The notes under the pieces: generated by a model
What the model was told of the DNA's origin: nothing
The model's database searches: none
The model's input: only the letters and a program-made list of their open reading frames with translations
Made by a program: the position numbers and the translations under genes
In this document: one piece after another, positions 15,882-25,146 of the stretch
Layout: each line of letters starts with the position of its first letter
Numbering within the stretch: the stretch's first letter is position 1
Source: Pseudomonadota bacterium
Lineage (GTDB): Bacteria > Pseudomonadota > Gammaproteobacteria > Burkholderiales > Burkholderiaceae
Direction of reading: 5' to 3'
NCBI GenBank assembly: GCA_021783435.1
Contig: JAJXUC010000021.1
Coordinates: 1 to 34,887, forward strand
DNA length: 34,887 nucleotides

Positions 15882-18749
15882 TCAGGCCGGAACCTTGGCG
15901 CTGTCGCGCACGCTGCGACGCAGTTCGGGCAGGCAGGAGCCGCAGTTGGTGCCGCACTTGAGCCGGGCCTGCAGCGCGGCGAGGCGAACGTCGTCGTCGC
16001 CCTCGAGCGTGGGCAGCAGGGCGTCGATCTGGTGCTGGCGCACGTCGAAGCAGTTGCACACCTGGTGGCTGGTGGCGGGCAGGTTGCCCGGCGGGGTGGG
16101 CGAAGGCAGCAGCAGCCAGCGGCCGTAGGGTTTGGCGCTGGCTTCGCTTTGCAGCAGTTCGCGCAGCCAGCCCTGCGCCACCACGCTGTCGGCGGGGCCG
16201 GACAGCAGCGCGGCGTCCAGCGCCTCGCCGCTCAGGCGCACGGCGCGGCGCACGCTGCGGCCCGGGTCGGCGTAGCGCAGTGCCGCGTCGCCCTGCAGGC
16301 CGAAGTGTGTGTCGATGCGCGCCAGCAGTTCGGCGGATGGCGCGCCGCGCGCGGCGGCGCGCAGCAGCAGGCCGGTGCGCTCGCGGCCGAAGGGCACGCA
16401 CAGCACGAAGGGCAGGTCGGCCAGGTCCCGCATCAAGGTGGCGCGCAGCGCCTGAGCGTTGTGCTCGGGCATCCAGCCGAAGGCGGCGAGATGCCAGGAC
16501 AGGTTGGCGGCTTCCACCCGCACCGCGCAGTGCTTGAGTTCAGGCTGGAAGGACTCGGGGTCGATCGCGGGCAGGGTCAGGCCGTTGACGCCCAGGCGCG
16601 TCTCGCCCTCGGCATGGCGTCCGGCGAGGTATTCGGCGCCCCAGTGCATAGCGATGAAAGCCTGTCCGGGGCGTACCGTGTCGGTGGCGCGGGCGGGCAC
16701 GACGAGATCGCCGCGGCGCGAGGCCACGCGCAGCAGTTCGCCGTCGCGCAGGCCGCGCCGCGCCAGGTCGCTGGGGTGGAGGTCGATGCAGGGCTCGGGC
16801 GCGTGGCTGAACAGCCGCGGCACCGAGCCGGTGCGGCTCATGCCATGCCACTGGTCGCGCAGCCGCCCGGTGGTCAGCGCCACGGGATAGCGGGCGTCGC
16901 AGGGCTCGGCCACGGGTTTGAAGGTTTTAGCGAAGAAGCGGGCGCGGCCGTCGGCGGTGGGGAAGATGCCGTTTGCGTACAGCCGGGTCTTGCCGCCGCC
17001 GGCCCCTTGCGGGTAGGGCCATGGCTGCGGGCCGTCGCGTTCGAGCGAGGCCCACGACAAGCCGGTGATGTCGAGGTCGCGGCCGCGGGTGCTTTCGCGG
17101 TGCTCGTTCCACACCGCTTCGGGCGCGGGGTAGGGGAAGAGGGTCAATTTTCCGTTCAGTCTTGCGGGCAGCAGGGCTTCGAGGCGGCGGGCGAAGTCGG
17201 TGGCGATGGCCCAGTCGTCGCGCGCCGCGCCGGGGGCGGGCACGGCGGCCCGCACACGGCTGATGCGGCGCTCGGAGTTGGTGACGGTGCCTTCCTTCTC
17301 GCCCCAGGTGGTGGCGGGCAGCAGCAGGTCGGCGTAGGGCACGGTGGCGGCGGTGGCGTAGGCCTCCTGCACCACGACGAACTCGACGCGCTCCAGCGCG
17401 CGGCGCACCATGCGCTGCTCGGGCAGCGACTGCGCCGGGTTGGTGCAGGCGATCCACAGCGCTTTCACCTCGCCGTCGGCCGCGGCCTGGAACAGCTCGA
17501 TGGCGGTCTTGCCGCGCTTGGCCGGCACGTCGGCCACGCCCCACAGCGCGGCCACTTCGGCGCGGTGCGCGGGGTTGGCCAGGTCGCGGTGGGCCGACAG
17601 CAGATTGGCCATGCCGCCCACTTCGCGCCCGCCCATGGCATTGGGCTGGCCGGTGAGCGAGAACGGCCCGGCGCCCGGCTTGCCGATCTGGCCACAGGCC
17701 AGGTGCAGGTTGATGAGCCCGGCGTTTTTCGCCGTGCCGCTGCTGGACTGGTTCAGCCCCTGGCAATACATGGACAGCGTGGGCTGGCGGGTTTGCGGCG
17801 TGGCGCCCGGTGCGCCGAGCGCGAACCAGCGCGCGGCCTGCGCGATGTCCTCGGCCTTGAGGCCGCAGAGTTTGGCGGCCACCGCCGGGCTCATGTCGCG
17901 CACCAGGTCGCGCAGCGCGGGGTAGCCGCTGGTGTGCGCGGCAATGTAGGCGGGGTCGATCAGGTCTTCCCACACCATGACGTGCAGCATGGCGTGGAAC
18001 AGCGCCACGTCGGTTCCCGGCAGGAGTTGCAGGTGCAGGTCGGCGAGTTCGGCGGTTTCGGTGCGGCGCGGATCGACCACGACGATGCGCATCTCCGGCC
18101 GCCGCGCCTTGGCCTGCTCGATGCGGCGGAAGGCGATGGGGTGCGACCACGCGGCGTTGCTGCCGGCGAGAACCAGGCACGCGGCGTGGTCGATGTCCTC
18201 ATACGCGCAGGGCGGGGCGTCGGCGCCGAGCGTGGCCTTGTAGCCGGCCACCGCGCTGCTCATGCACACGCGGGAATTGGTGTCGACGTTGTTCGTGCCG
18301 ATCAGCCCCTTGGCCAGTTTGTTGAAGACGTAATAGTCCTCGGTCAGCATCTGCCCGGAGATGTAGAAGCCCACGCTGTCGGGGCCATGCGCGGTGATGA
18401 GCGCGGCGAAACGCCGTGCCGCGTGGTCCAGTGCCTGATCCCAGCGCACCGCGCTGCGCGGAGCGTCGCGCCGGGTGCGCAGCGCGGGCTGCAGCAGGCG
18501 CAACTGCGGCGCCAGCTCCGGCCGCGCGCTCAGGTGCAGGGTGCTGCCCTTGGTGCACAGGCGGCCGAAGTTGGCGGGGTGGTCGGGATCGCCGCGCACC
18601 CCGGTGATCGCGCCACCCTCGGACTCGATCAACACGCCGCAACCCACGCCGCAGTAGGGGCAGGTGGAGCGCGTCGTGCGCGGCGCATCGGTGTCAGCGC
18701 CTGCGGGCGCGATGGCGATGGAGTGGGCGGGGAGGTCGGTGGCGTTCAT
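15882..18749 (-). CDS. nasA: Assimilatory nitrate reductase catalytic subunit
   Basis: The 955-residue cytoplasmic enzyme reduces nitrate to nitrite. C30, C33, C37 and C65 (CPYCGVGC ... RLCTKG) bind the N-terminal 4Fe-4S cluster. The middle is the Mo-bis-MGD molybdopterin oxidoreductase domain with GSNAAWSHPI, and the MopB C-terminal domain follows. A final BFD-type 2Fe-2S domain is marked by VCNCFDV and CGTNCGSC near the end, as in Klebsiella-type NasA. No Tat signal is present, as expected. It starts 13 bases after nirD and precedes ybiB. Electrons likely come from NAD(P)H or ferredoxin through a partner; no separate NasB-type reductase is visible. Confidence 0.96.
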   Translation of the reverse strand: MNATDLPAHSIAIAPAGADTDAPRTTRSTCPYCGVGCGVLIESEGGAITGVRGDPDHPANFGRLCTKGSTLHLSARPELAPQLRLLQPALRTRRDAPRSAVRWDQALDHAARRFAALITAHGPDSVGFYISGQMLTEDYYVFNKLAKGLIGTNNVDTNSRVCMSSAVAGYKATLGADAPPCAYEDIDHAACLVLAGSNAAWSHPIAFRRIEQAKARRPEMRIVVVDPRRTETAELADLHLQLLPGTDVALFHAMLHVMVWEDLIDPAYIAAHTSGYPALRDLVRDMSPAVAAKLCGLKAEDIAQAARWFALGAPGATPQTRQPTLSMYCQGLNQSSSGTAKNAGLINLHLACGQIGKPGAGPFSLTGQPNAMGGREVGGMANLLSAHRDLANPAHRAEVAALWGVADVPAKRGKTAIELFQAAADGEVKALWIACTNPAQSLPEQRMVRRALERVEFVVVQEAYATAATVPYADLLLPATTWGEKEGTVTNSERRISRVRAAVPAPGAARDDWAIATDFARRLEALLPARLNGKLTLFPYPAPEAVWNEHRESTRGRDLDITGLSWASLERDGPQPWPYPQGAGGGKTRLYANGIFPTADGRARFFAKTFKPVAEPCDARYPVALTTGRLRDQWHGMSRTGSVPRLFSHAPEPCIDLHPSDLARRGLRDGELLRVASRRGDLVVPARATDTVRPGQAFIAMHWGAEYLAGRHAEGETRLGVNGLTLPAIDPESFQPELKHCAVRVEAANLSWHLAAFGWMPEHNAQALRATLMRDLADLPFVLCVPFGRERTGLLLRAAARGAPSAELLARIDTHFGLQGDAALRYADPGRSVRRAVRLSGEALDAALLSGPADSVVAQGWLRELLQSEASAKPYGRWLLLPSPTPPGNLPATSHQVCNCFDVRQHQIDALLPTLEGDDDVRLAALQARLKCGTNCGSCLPELRRSVRDSAKVPA

Positions 18750-18762
18750 CGCGGGCAGAGAC

Positions 18763-19161
18763 TCACGCCTCGGCGCAAGCCGCGCCGTCGCAGTGCGCGG
18801 TGCGCATCGCGGCGATGGGGGCCAGCAGTTCGTCGTGGCGCAGCCAGACCTGGCCGGCTTCCACCTTGACGGCGAAGGTCGGGGTGCAGCCTTCGTCGGG
18901 TTCGCGGGCGCGGCCGTCTTCGAGGCGGATGGTCCAGTTGTGCAGCGGGCAGGCCACGGCGTCGCCGAGCACGATGCCCTGGCTCAGCGGGCCGCCTTTG
19001 TGCGGGCAGCGGTCGAGCAGGGCGTAGATGCGGTCGGCCTCGGCGCGGAACACCGCGATCTCCACACCGTCGGGGCGGCGCACGCGGCGTGCGCCCAGCG
19101 CGGGGATGTCGGCCACGGCGCAGACGGCGGTCCAGGCCGCCAGGAGGTCGGGGGCGTTCAC
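18763..19161 (-). CDS. nirD: Nitrite reductase small subunit, Rieske-type
   Basis: The 132-residue protein has the Rieske ligands in CPHKGG and CPLHNW, here with both His present, so a 2Fe-2S cluster is possible. It partners NirB in NADH-dependent reduction of nitrite to ammonium. The start is a GTG at 19161 overlapping the nirB stop in GTGA, so the two are translationally coupled. The last 25 residues, rich in Ala and Cys, extend beyond the usual family end. Confidence 0.95.
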   Translation of the reverse strand: MNAPDLLAAWTAVCAVADIPALGARRVRRPDGVEIAVFRAEADRIYALLDRCPHKGGPLSQGIVLGDAVACPLHNWTIRLEDGRAREPDEGCTPTFAVKVEAGQVWLRHDELLAPIAAMRTAHCDGAACAEA

Positions 19162-21617
19162 GCCGGTTCTCCCTGCGCCGCGGCCACCGGCACGATGGGA
19201 ATGAACTGCCGCGCGTCCACCTGCGCCTTGTCCAACTCGAACCACGGATCGGGCTCGCCTTGCAGGGCGAACTGCAGGCGCTCCCACAGCGCCACGCGGC
19301 CGGCGGCGTCGCCGAGCACGCGCTGTTTGACATAGTCCAGCCCGACGCGGGCCACAAAGTGCACGGTGCGTTCCAGATACCAGCCCTCCTCGCGGTAAAG
19401 CTGGATGAAGGCGCCGGTGTATTCCAGCACTTCCTCCTGCGTCTTGAGCTTGACGAGAAATTGCGCGACCTCGGTCTTGATGCCGCCGTTGCCCGCCACA
19501 TACATCTCCCAGCCGGAATCGACGCCGATGATGCCCACGTCCTTGATGCCGGCCTCGGCGCAGTTGCGCGGGCAGCCGCTCACGGCGAACTTGACCTTGT
19601 GCGGGGCGTACATGCGCCAGGTGGCACGCTCCAGAATCTTGCCCATGCTGGTGCTGTCCTGCGTGCCGAAGCGGCACCATTCGCTGCCCACGCAGGTCTT
19701 CACCGTGCGCAGCGCCTTGGCGTAGGCATGGCCGCTGGGCATGCCGATGTCGTGCCAGACGTTCTGCAGATCTTCCTTCTTCACGCCCAGCAGGTCGATG
19801 CGCTGGCCGCCGGTCACCTTCACCGTGGGAATCCTGTATTTGTCCACGGCGTCGGCAATGCGGCGCAGTTCGGCCGCGCTGGTCTCGCCGCCCCACATGC
19901 GCGGAATCACGCTGTAGGTCCCGTCCTTCTGGATGTTGGCGTGGCTGCGCTCGTTGATGAAGCGGCTTTGCGGGTCGTCTTTCGCTTCATGCGGCCAGGT
20001 GGAGATGAGGTAGTAATTCACAGCCGGGCGGCAGCTCGAACAACCGTTGGGCGTGCGCCAGCCCAGCGCGGCGTAGACGTCGGCAATGGTCAGCAGATGC
20101 TGCTCGCGGATGGCGTCGCGCACGTCCTGGTGGCTGGCCTCGGTGCAGCCGCACAGGGCCTTTTTCTTCGGCGCCGCGCTGTAGTCGCCGCCCGCGGTGA
20201 ACATCAGCAACTGCTCCACCAGCCCGGTGCACGAGCCGCAACTGGCGCTGGCCTTGGTGTGCTTGCGCACCTCCTCCAGCGTGAACAGCCCCTTGTCCTT
20301 GATGGCCTTGCAGATGGCGCCCTTGTTGACGCCGTTGCAGCCGCAGACTTCGTCGGCGTCGGCCATGAGCTGGGCCTTGCTCTGGCCCTGGTGGCCGGCG
20401 TCGCCCAGATGGCTTTCGCCGAACATCAGCTTGTCGCGGATGTCGCTCACCTTGCGGCCTTCGCGCAGCAGCTTGAAGTACCACGAGCCGTCCACCGTGT
20501 CGCCGTACAGGCAGGCGCCGACGAGCTGGTCGCCCTTGACCACCAGCCGCTTGTAGACGCCGGAGAACGGGTCGGACAGCACGATGTCTTCGCAGCCCTC
20601 GCCACCCATGAAGTTGCCCGCCGAGAACAGGTCGATGCCGGTGACCTTGAGCTTGGTGCTGGTCTGGCTGCCGGTGTAGCGGCCGATGCCCATTTGCGCC
20701 AGATGGTTGGCCACCACCTTGCCTTGCTCGAACAGCGGCGCTACCAGGCCGTAGGCGATGCCGCGATGCGCGGCGCATTCGCCCACGGCGTAGATGCGCG
20801 GATCGGTCACGGTCTGCAGCGTGTCGGTGACGACGATGCCGCGGCTGCAGTGGATGCCGGCGCTCTCGGCCAGCGCGGTGTTGGGGCGGATGCCCGCGGC
20901 CATCACCACCAGGTCGGCCGGAATTTCGCTGCCGTCCTTGAACTGCACCGCGCGCACCCGGCCGGCGTCGTTGCCCAGCAAGGCCTGCGTCTGCGCGCCG
21001 AGGAGAAACTTGAGGCCGCGATCTTCCAGCGACTTCTGCAGGAGCTTGCCCGCCACGTCGTCGAGCTGGCGCTCCATCAGCCAGGGCATGATGTGCACCA
21101 CGGTCACGTCCATGCCGCGCAGCATCAGGCCGTTGGCCGCTTCCAGCCCCAGCAGGCCGCCGCCGATGACCACCGCGTGCTTGTGCACCCGGGCGGCGTC
21201 GATCATGGTCTCGGTGTCCTTGATGTCGCGGTAGGCGATCACGCCATCCAGCTCCTTGCCCGGCACAGGCAGGATGAAGGGCAACGAACCCATGGCCAGC
21301 AGCAGGCGGTCGTAGGGGGCTTCGAGGCCGTCATCGGTGCGCACCACGCGGCGGATGCGGTCGATCTCCACCACTGTCTTGCCGGTGTGCAGGGTGATGC
21401 CGTTGTCGGCGTACCAGGACAGCGGATTGAGGATGATCTGCTCGATGGTCTGCTCACCGGCCAGCACGGGCGAGAGCAGGATGCGGTTGTAGTTCGGATG
21501 CGGTTCGGCGCCGAACACGGTGATGTCGTACAGATCGGGCGCGAGCTTGAGCAGTTCCTCCAGCGCACGCACTCCCGCCATGCCATTGCCGACGAGAACG
21601 AGTTTGGGTTTGGTCAT
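19158..21617 (-). CDS. nirB: Nitrite reductase [NAD(P)H] large subunit
   Basis: The 819-residue cytosolic enzyme reduces nitrite to ammonium with six electrons from NADH. Order: FAD domain (LVGNGMAGVRALEEL at the start), NAD domain (VVIGGGLLGLEAANGL), BFD-like 2Fe-2S segments (CGCNGVNKG, CGSCTG), then the sulfite/nitrite reductase domain. C642, C648, C682 and C686 (CVGSEWC, CPRNC) bind the siroheme-4Fe4S centre. Length is normal. It lies between nrtC and nirD, and siroheme would come from the SUMT and CbiX-like genes. Confidence 0.97.
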   Translation of the reverse strand: MTKPKLVLVGNGMAGVRALEELLKLAPDLYDITVFGAEPHPNYNRILLSPVLAGEQTIEQIILNPLSWYADNGITLHTGKTVVEIDRIRRVVRTDDGLEAPYDRLLLAMGSLPFILPVPGKELDGVIAYRDIKDTETMIDAARVHKHAVVIGGGLLGLEAANGLMLRGMDVTVVHIMPWLMERQLDDVAGKLLQKSLEDRGLKFLLGAQTQALLGNDAGRVRAVQFKDGSEIPADLVVMAAGIRPNTALAESAGIHCSRGIVVTDTLQTVTDPRIYAVGECAAHRGIAYGLVAPLFEQGKVVANHLAQMGIGRYTGSQTSTKLKVTGIDLFSAGNFMGGEGCEDIVLSDPFSGVYKRLVVKGDQLVGACLYGDTVDGSWYFKLLREGRKVSDIRDKLMFGESHLGDAGHQGQSKAQLMADADEVCGCNGVNKGAICKAIKDKGLFTLEEVRKHTKASASCGSCTGLVEQLLMFTAGGDYSAAPKKKALCGCTEASHQDVRDAIREQHLLTIADVYAALGWRTPNGCSSCRPAVNYYLISTWPHEAKDDPQSRFINERSHANIQKDGTYSVIPRMWGGETSAAELRRIADAVDKYRIPTVKVTGGQRIDLLGVKKEDLQNVWHDIGMPSGHAYAKALRTVKTCVGSEWCRFGTQDSTSMGKILERATWRMYAPHKVKFAVSGCPRNCAEAGIKDVGIIGVDSGWEMYVAGNGGIKTEVAQFLVKLKTQEEVLEYTGAFIQLYREEGWYLERTVHFVARVGLDYVKQRVLGDAAGRVALWERLQFALQGEPDPWFELDKAQVDARQFIPIVPVAAAQGEPA

Positions 21618-21660
21618 GACGTGAGGTCCGAGAAGTGATGCGCGTGTCCAGGCATGGCGC

Positions 21661-22461
21661 TCAAGCCGCCTTCGCCTGCGGGTGCGCCTGGCGCTTGTAG
21701 AGAAACTCCAGCACCTGGGCGCGCAGGTGGGCGTAGTGCGGGTCTTCGCTCAGGGCCAGGCGCTCGCGCGGACGCGGCAGGTCGACCGTGAGCACCTCGC
21801 CGATGGTGGCGGCCGGGCCGTTGGTGAGCATGACGATGCGGTCCGACAGCATCACGGCCTCGTCCACGTCGTGCGTCACCATCACCACGGTGGCGCCGCT
21901 GGCCGCGACGATGCCTTGCAATTCGTCCTGCAACTTGGCGCGGGTGAGGGCGTCGAGCGCGCCGAAGGGTTCGTCCATCAGCAGCACCTTGGGGCTCATG
22001 GCCAGGGCGCGGGCGATGCCCACGCGCTGCTTCATGCCGCCGGAGATTTCGTGCGGATGCTTGTGCGCGGCATGCGGCAGGCCCACCAGGTCGAGTGCGG
22101 CTTCGGTGCGCGCCTTGAGCTGGGCCTTGCTCTCGTTGCCGCCGAACACGCGTTCCACGCCGAGGTGGACGTTGCCGTAGCAGGTCAGCCAGGGCAGCAG
22201 CGAGTGGTTCTGGAACACCACGGCGCGGTCGGGGCCGGGGGCGTGGATTTCGCGGCCGTCGCAGACCATCACGCCGGAGGTTGGCAGGGTGAGCCCGGCG
22301 ATGAGGTTGAGCAGGGTGCTCTTGCCGCAACCGGAGTGGCCGATCAGGCTGATGAACTCGCCACGGGCGATGTCCAGGTTGATGCCCTTCAAGGCGTGGA
22401 AGGGGTCGCGGGCGGTGTCGAACACCATTTCGACATGTTGGACGACGATGAAGCGTTCCAT
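21661..22461 (-). CDS. nrtC: Nitrate/cyanate ABC transporter ATP-binding protein
   Basis: The 266-residue ATPase has Walker A GHSGCGKST at 41-49, Q-loop FQNHSLLPW, signature SGGMKQRVGIARAL, Walker B LLMDEPFGALD and switch THDVDEA. It belongs to the NrtD/NrtC, SsuB and TauB group that energises uptake of nitrate, sulfonates or taurine. It lacks the C-terminal NrtA-like regulatory extension of cyanobacterial NrtC. Genes for the permease and binding protein lie immediately upstream. Specificity for nitrate comes from context. Confidence 0.93.
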   Translation of the reverse strand: MERFIVVQHVEMVFDTARDPFHALKGINLDIARGEFISLIGHSGCGKSTLLNLIAGLTLPTSGVMVCDGREIHAPGPDRAVVFQNHSLLPWLTCYGNVHLGVERVFGGNESKAQLKARTEAALDLVGLPHAAHKHPHEISGGMKQRVGIARALAMSPKVLLMDEPFGALDALTRAKLQDELQGIVAASGATVVMVTHDVDEAVMLSDRIVMLTNGPAATIGEVLTVDLPRPRERLALSEDPHYAHLRAQVLEFLYKRQAHPQAKAA

Positions 22462-22523
22462 GGTGAGGGTCTCGTGTGGGGGGCTGGGTTGCCAGTGGCG
22501 GGATGCGCGCTGCCGGGGCGGCG

Positions 22524-23480
22524 TCAGCGCGCCTCGTCGTAGCTGAAGCGCCGCGCAATCAGCATCAGCGCACCTTCGAGCACCATGCCGGTGACGCCGA
22601 TGACCAGGATGGCGATGATGATGTGGGCGAGATTGAGGTTGTTCCACTCGTTCCACAGCCAGAAACCGATGCCGGTGCCGCCGGTGAGCATTTCCGCGGC
22701 GACGATGACCAGCCAGGCCGTCCCCACCGACAGCCGCACCCCGGTCATCATGTAGGGCATGACCGAGGGCAGCAGGATCTTGGTGAACACCTTCCAGGTG
22801 GAGAGGTCGAGCACGCGCGCGACGTTGAGATAGTCGGCCGGGATGCGCTGCACGCCGATGGCGGTGTTGATCATCATCGGCCAGATGGAGCAGATGAAGA
22901 TGGTGTAGATGGCTGCCGCCGGGGCGTTGCTGAACACATACAGGCCGATCGGCAGCCAGGCCAGCGGCGACACCGGGCGCAGCAGGCTGATGATGGGCGA
23001 GAGCATGCGGTTCAAAAACTTCATGCGGCCGATGGCGAAACCCAGCGGAATGCCCGCCAGGGCAGCCAGCCCGAAGCCGTAGGCCACGCGCTGCAGCGAG
23101 GCCAGCAGGTTCCAGCCGATGCCCACGTCGTTCGGGCCGTTGTCATAGAAGGGATGGGCGAACACCTGCTGCGCCGAATGCCAGGTGACCAGCGGCGAGG
23201 GAAACTGCTGACTGTGCTCGGCCGCCAATTCCCACACCAGCAGCAGCAGCGCCAGCCCCGCCAGCGGCGCCACCAGGGTCGACACGATCTGGCGGTTGCG
23301 CGCGCGCTGGCGGTCGGCCGCGCTCATCGGACGGATGGCGGGCTTGGCGTCGCCGGCTTTGCTGCGGACAGCAGCGACGGCATCCGAGGCGGCCGGCGGC
23401 GTCTGACCGTTGAGCACGAGGTTCGCGCTGGGCCCGTCGGGGTCGAATCCGGCGGCGCCGGTGAGGACTGCGGTGTTCAT
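22524..23480 (-). CDS. nrtB: Nitrate ABC transporter permease
   Basis: The 318-residue inner-membrane protein has a soluble Ala/Pro-rich N-terminus of about 75 residues, then about six membrane segments with the BPD_transp_1 EAA-like loop (LDLSTWKVFTKILLPSVMPY). The start at 23480 is favoured over ATGs at 23498 and 23504 because AGGA lies about 8 bases upstream. It forms the channel of the NrtABC importer, between nrtA and nrtC. The final MLIARRFSYDEAR is typical of NrtB. Confidence 0.92.
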   Translation of the reverse strand: MNTAVLTGAAGFDPDGPSANLVLNGQTPPAASDAVAAVRSKAGDAKPAIRPMSAADRQRARNRQIVSTLVAPLAGLALLLLVWELAAEHSQQFPSPLVTWHSAQQVFAHPFYDNGPNDVGIGWNLLASLQRVAYGFGLAALAGIPLGFAIGRMKFLNRMLSPIISLLRPVSPLAWLPIGLYVFSNAPAAAIYTIFICSIWPMMINTAIGVQRIPADYLNVARVLDLSTWKVFTKILLPSVMPYMMTGVRLSVGTAWLVIVAAEMLTGGTGIGFWLWNEWNNLNLAHIIIAILVIGVTGMVLEGALMLIARRFSYDEAR

Positions 23481-23560
23481 GCTGGATTCCTGCTTCATGG
23501 TCATGCGTTGCGATCAGGCAAGGCGCCGGGCGGCCGATCTGCCGCGCGGCGCGGGGAACA

Positions 23561-24847
23561 TCAAGTGGCCATGTCGTTGACCTTGAAACCGTGGGCGTAG
23601 GCCTTGGGGTCCTTGCCGTCCCACACGGTGCCGTCGATCAGCTTGGAGGTGCGGAGCACGCTCTTGGGCACCGGCACCTTGAGCGCGGTGGCGACTTCGC
23701 CGTACAGGTCGATGCGGTTCACCGCCTTGGCCACGGCGAGGTAGTCGGGGTCGGTCTTGATCAGGCCCCAGCGGCGGAACTGGGTGAGGAACCACATGCC
23801 GTCGGACAGCCACGGGTAGTTGACCTGCCCGTCTTCATAGAAGGTCATGGGGTGCTTGTCGTCCCAGCTCTTGCCCAGGCCGTTGGTGTAGCGACCGAGG
23901 ATGCGCGGCAGGATGGTTTCCACCTGGGTGTTGACATAGCCCGGCTCGGCGATGGTTTCGGCCATCTTGGTCTTGTTGGCGAGCGAGGCGTCGATCCACT
24001 GGCAGGCTTCGAGCACCGCGGCCATCACCGCCTTGGTGGTGTTGGGGTACATCTGCACGAACTCCGCGGTCGTGCCCAGCGCCTTCTCGGGGTGATCGGT
24101 CCAGATCTCCTGCGAGGTGACGGCGGTGAAGCCGATCTTCTGCGCGATGGCCACGGCGTTCCACGGCTCGCCCACGCAAAAGCCGTCCATGCTGCCCACG
24201 CGCATATTGGCCACCATCTGCGGCGGCGGCACGGTGATGACCTTGTCGTCCTTCAGCGGATTGACGCCGTAGGTCGCCAGCCAGTAGTACAGCCACATGG
24301 CATGGGTACTGGTGGGGAAGGTCTGGGCGAAGGTGTAGGTGCGCTTCTTCTCGGCAATCGCCTTGGCCAGCGCCGGACCGGTGGTGATGCCTTCCTTGGC
24401 CAATGCGTCGGCCAGGGTGATGGCCTGGCCGTTGCGGTTCAGGCCCATGAGGATGGCCATGTCGCGCTTGGGGCCGCCGACGCCGAGTTGCACGCCATAG
24501 GGCAGGCCGTAGAGCACATGCGACATGTGGATGCCGCCGGTGAGCAGGTTGTCGCGCACCGCGGCCCACGAGGCCTGCTTGCTGGGGATGATTTTCACGC
24601 CGTACTTTTTGTCGAACCCGAGCACGGCGGCCATCACCACGGGCGCGCAATCAGTCAGAGGAATGAAGCCGATCTTCACCTCCTCCATTTCGGGCTTGCC
24701 GAAGGCGGGTCCTGCCGCGCGCGCCTGGGGCTGCAGCCCGGGCAACAGGCTGGCGACTGCAACTGCAGCCCCGGACTTCATGATGGCGCGGCGGGCGGGC
24801 TGGGCCGGGGCATCGGTCTTGGGTCTGGCGTCTTCGAATGTGCGCAT
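23561..24847 (-). CDS. nrtA: Nitrate-binding protein of ABC transporter
   Basis: The 428-residue NrtA-like receptor has an N-terminal twin-Arg pair (R19-R20 in ARRAIMKSG) and a hydrophobic stretch ending PQARA, consistent with a Tat signal for the periplasm. The body reads VKIGFIPLTDCAPVVMA and VLYGLPYGVQLG, typical of nitrate and cyanate receptors. It is the first gene of the operon and AGGA precedes its ATG. The export signal distinguishes it from the cytoplasmic nitrate sensor NasS, which has the same fold. Confidence 0.93.
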   Translation of the reverse strand: MRTFEDARPKTDAPAQPARRAIMKSGAAVAVASLLPGLQPQARAAGPAFGKPEMEEVKIGFIPLTDCAPVVMAAVLGFDKKYGVKIIPSKQASWAAVRDNLLTGGIHMSHVLYGLPYGVQLGVGGPKRDMAILMGLNRNGQAITLADALAKEGITTGPALAKAIAEKKRTYTFAQTFPTSTHAMWLYYWLATYGVNPLKDDKVITVPPPQMVANMRVGSMDGFCVGEPWNAVAIAQKIGFTAVTSQEIWTDHPEKALGTTAEFVQMYPNTTKAVMAAVLEACQWIDASLANKTKMAETIAEPGYVNTQVETILPRILGRYTNGLGKSWDDKHPMTFYEDGQVNYPWLSDGMWFLTQFRRWGLIKTDPDYLAVAKAVNRIDLYGEVATALKVPVPKSVLRTSKLIDGTVWDGKDPKAYAHGFKVNDMAT

Positions 24848-24910
24848 GAAAGGTCCTGTGGTGGGTCGGGTCGAGAGGAGGAGCGGTGGATCAGGCGGTG
24901 GGGCATGACG

Positions 24911-24960
24911 GTCGAAAAAAAACCTTCAAGCGCAGCCACGACCGTGGTGCTCTTGAAGGC
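24911..24960 (-). terminator. Intrinsic terminator/attenuator in the nas leader
   Basis: Read leftward, CTTGAAGG-type arms (24923-24930 with 24952-24959, 8 pairs) close a stem that continues inside through CCACG/CGTGG (24936-24940 with 24943-24947), and the stem is followed at once by eight U (A-run at 24915-24922). It lies 63 bases before nrtA, so it would stop transcription unless disrupted. Its 5' arm overlaps the second ANTAR-type hairpin, giving mutually exclusive folds. Confidence 0.85.
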
Positions 24961-24973
24961 ATCGTTGCCAAAG
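24952..24973 (-). ncRNA. ANTAR-target hairpin 2 (antiterminator)
   Basis: In the transcript GGC/GCC closes the hexaloop AACGAU (plus-strand 24961-24966), with A at loop position 1 and G at position 4, the ANTAR recognition pattern. A lower CUU/AAG helix forms across a small internal loop. The 3' side is the 5' arm of the terminator, so this fold and the terminator exclude each other. Confidence 0.7.
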
Positions 24974-25009
24974 CCGGAGGGGGGAGACACCCGCAACCGG
25001 GACTTCCTG

Positions 25010-25031
25010 CATAAGCCGCCATTGGCCTACG
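25010..25031 (-). ncRNA. ANTAR-target hairpin 1
   Basis: An 8-pair stem including two or three G-U pairs (plus-strand 25024-25031 with 25010-25017) closes the hexaloop AAUGGC, again A1 and G4. It begins at the predicted transcription start and lies about 36 bases before hairpin 2. Tandem hairpins of this kind are the RNA target of dimeric ANTAR proteins such as NasT and NasR. Confidence 0.7.
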
Positions 25032-25040
25032 CTCAGTGAC

Positions 25041-25057
25041 ATGCAATAGCCGTGCCA
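25041..25057 (-). promoter_or_regulatory. Sigma-54 promoter of the nas operon
   Basis: The minus strand reads TGGCACGGCTATTGCAT, a complete match to TGGCAC-N5-TTGCW. The expected start is near 25031, exactly at the foot of ANTAR hairpin 1, leaving a leader of about 184 bases. Nitrate assimilation under NtrC and sigma-54 is well established in other proteobacteria. Confidence 0.85.
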
Positions 25058-25129
25058 GACCGGCGCGCTGCCGGCTTCAGAGGGAAAGGACGAATCGCGC
25101 CAGCTTGAGCGGCCGCTGTTTTGGTGCGC

Positions 25130-25146
25130 CGCACGGTGCGAGTGCA
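25130..25146. promoter_or_regulatory. Possible NtrC binding site
   Basis: CGCACGGTGCGAGTGCA contains GCAC-N7-GTGC, the conserved frame of the NtrC site, with mismatches outside it. It lies about 100-115 bases upstream of the predicted nas start, a usual activator position. Only one reasonable site was found, so confidence is low. Confidence 0.4.

Noticed and set aside
15366..18869. Very long open frame antisense to nasA
   Set aside because: It mirrors nasA codon by codon, is Ala/Gly/Gln/His-rich without known motifs, and is expected from high-GC codon usage on the opposite strand.
19089..21638. Long open frame antisense to nirB and nirD
   Set aside because: Same artefact; nirB has all flavin, NAD and siroheme motifs on the other strand.
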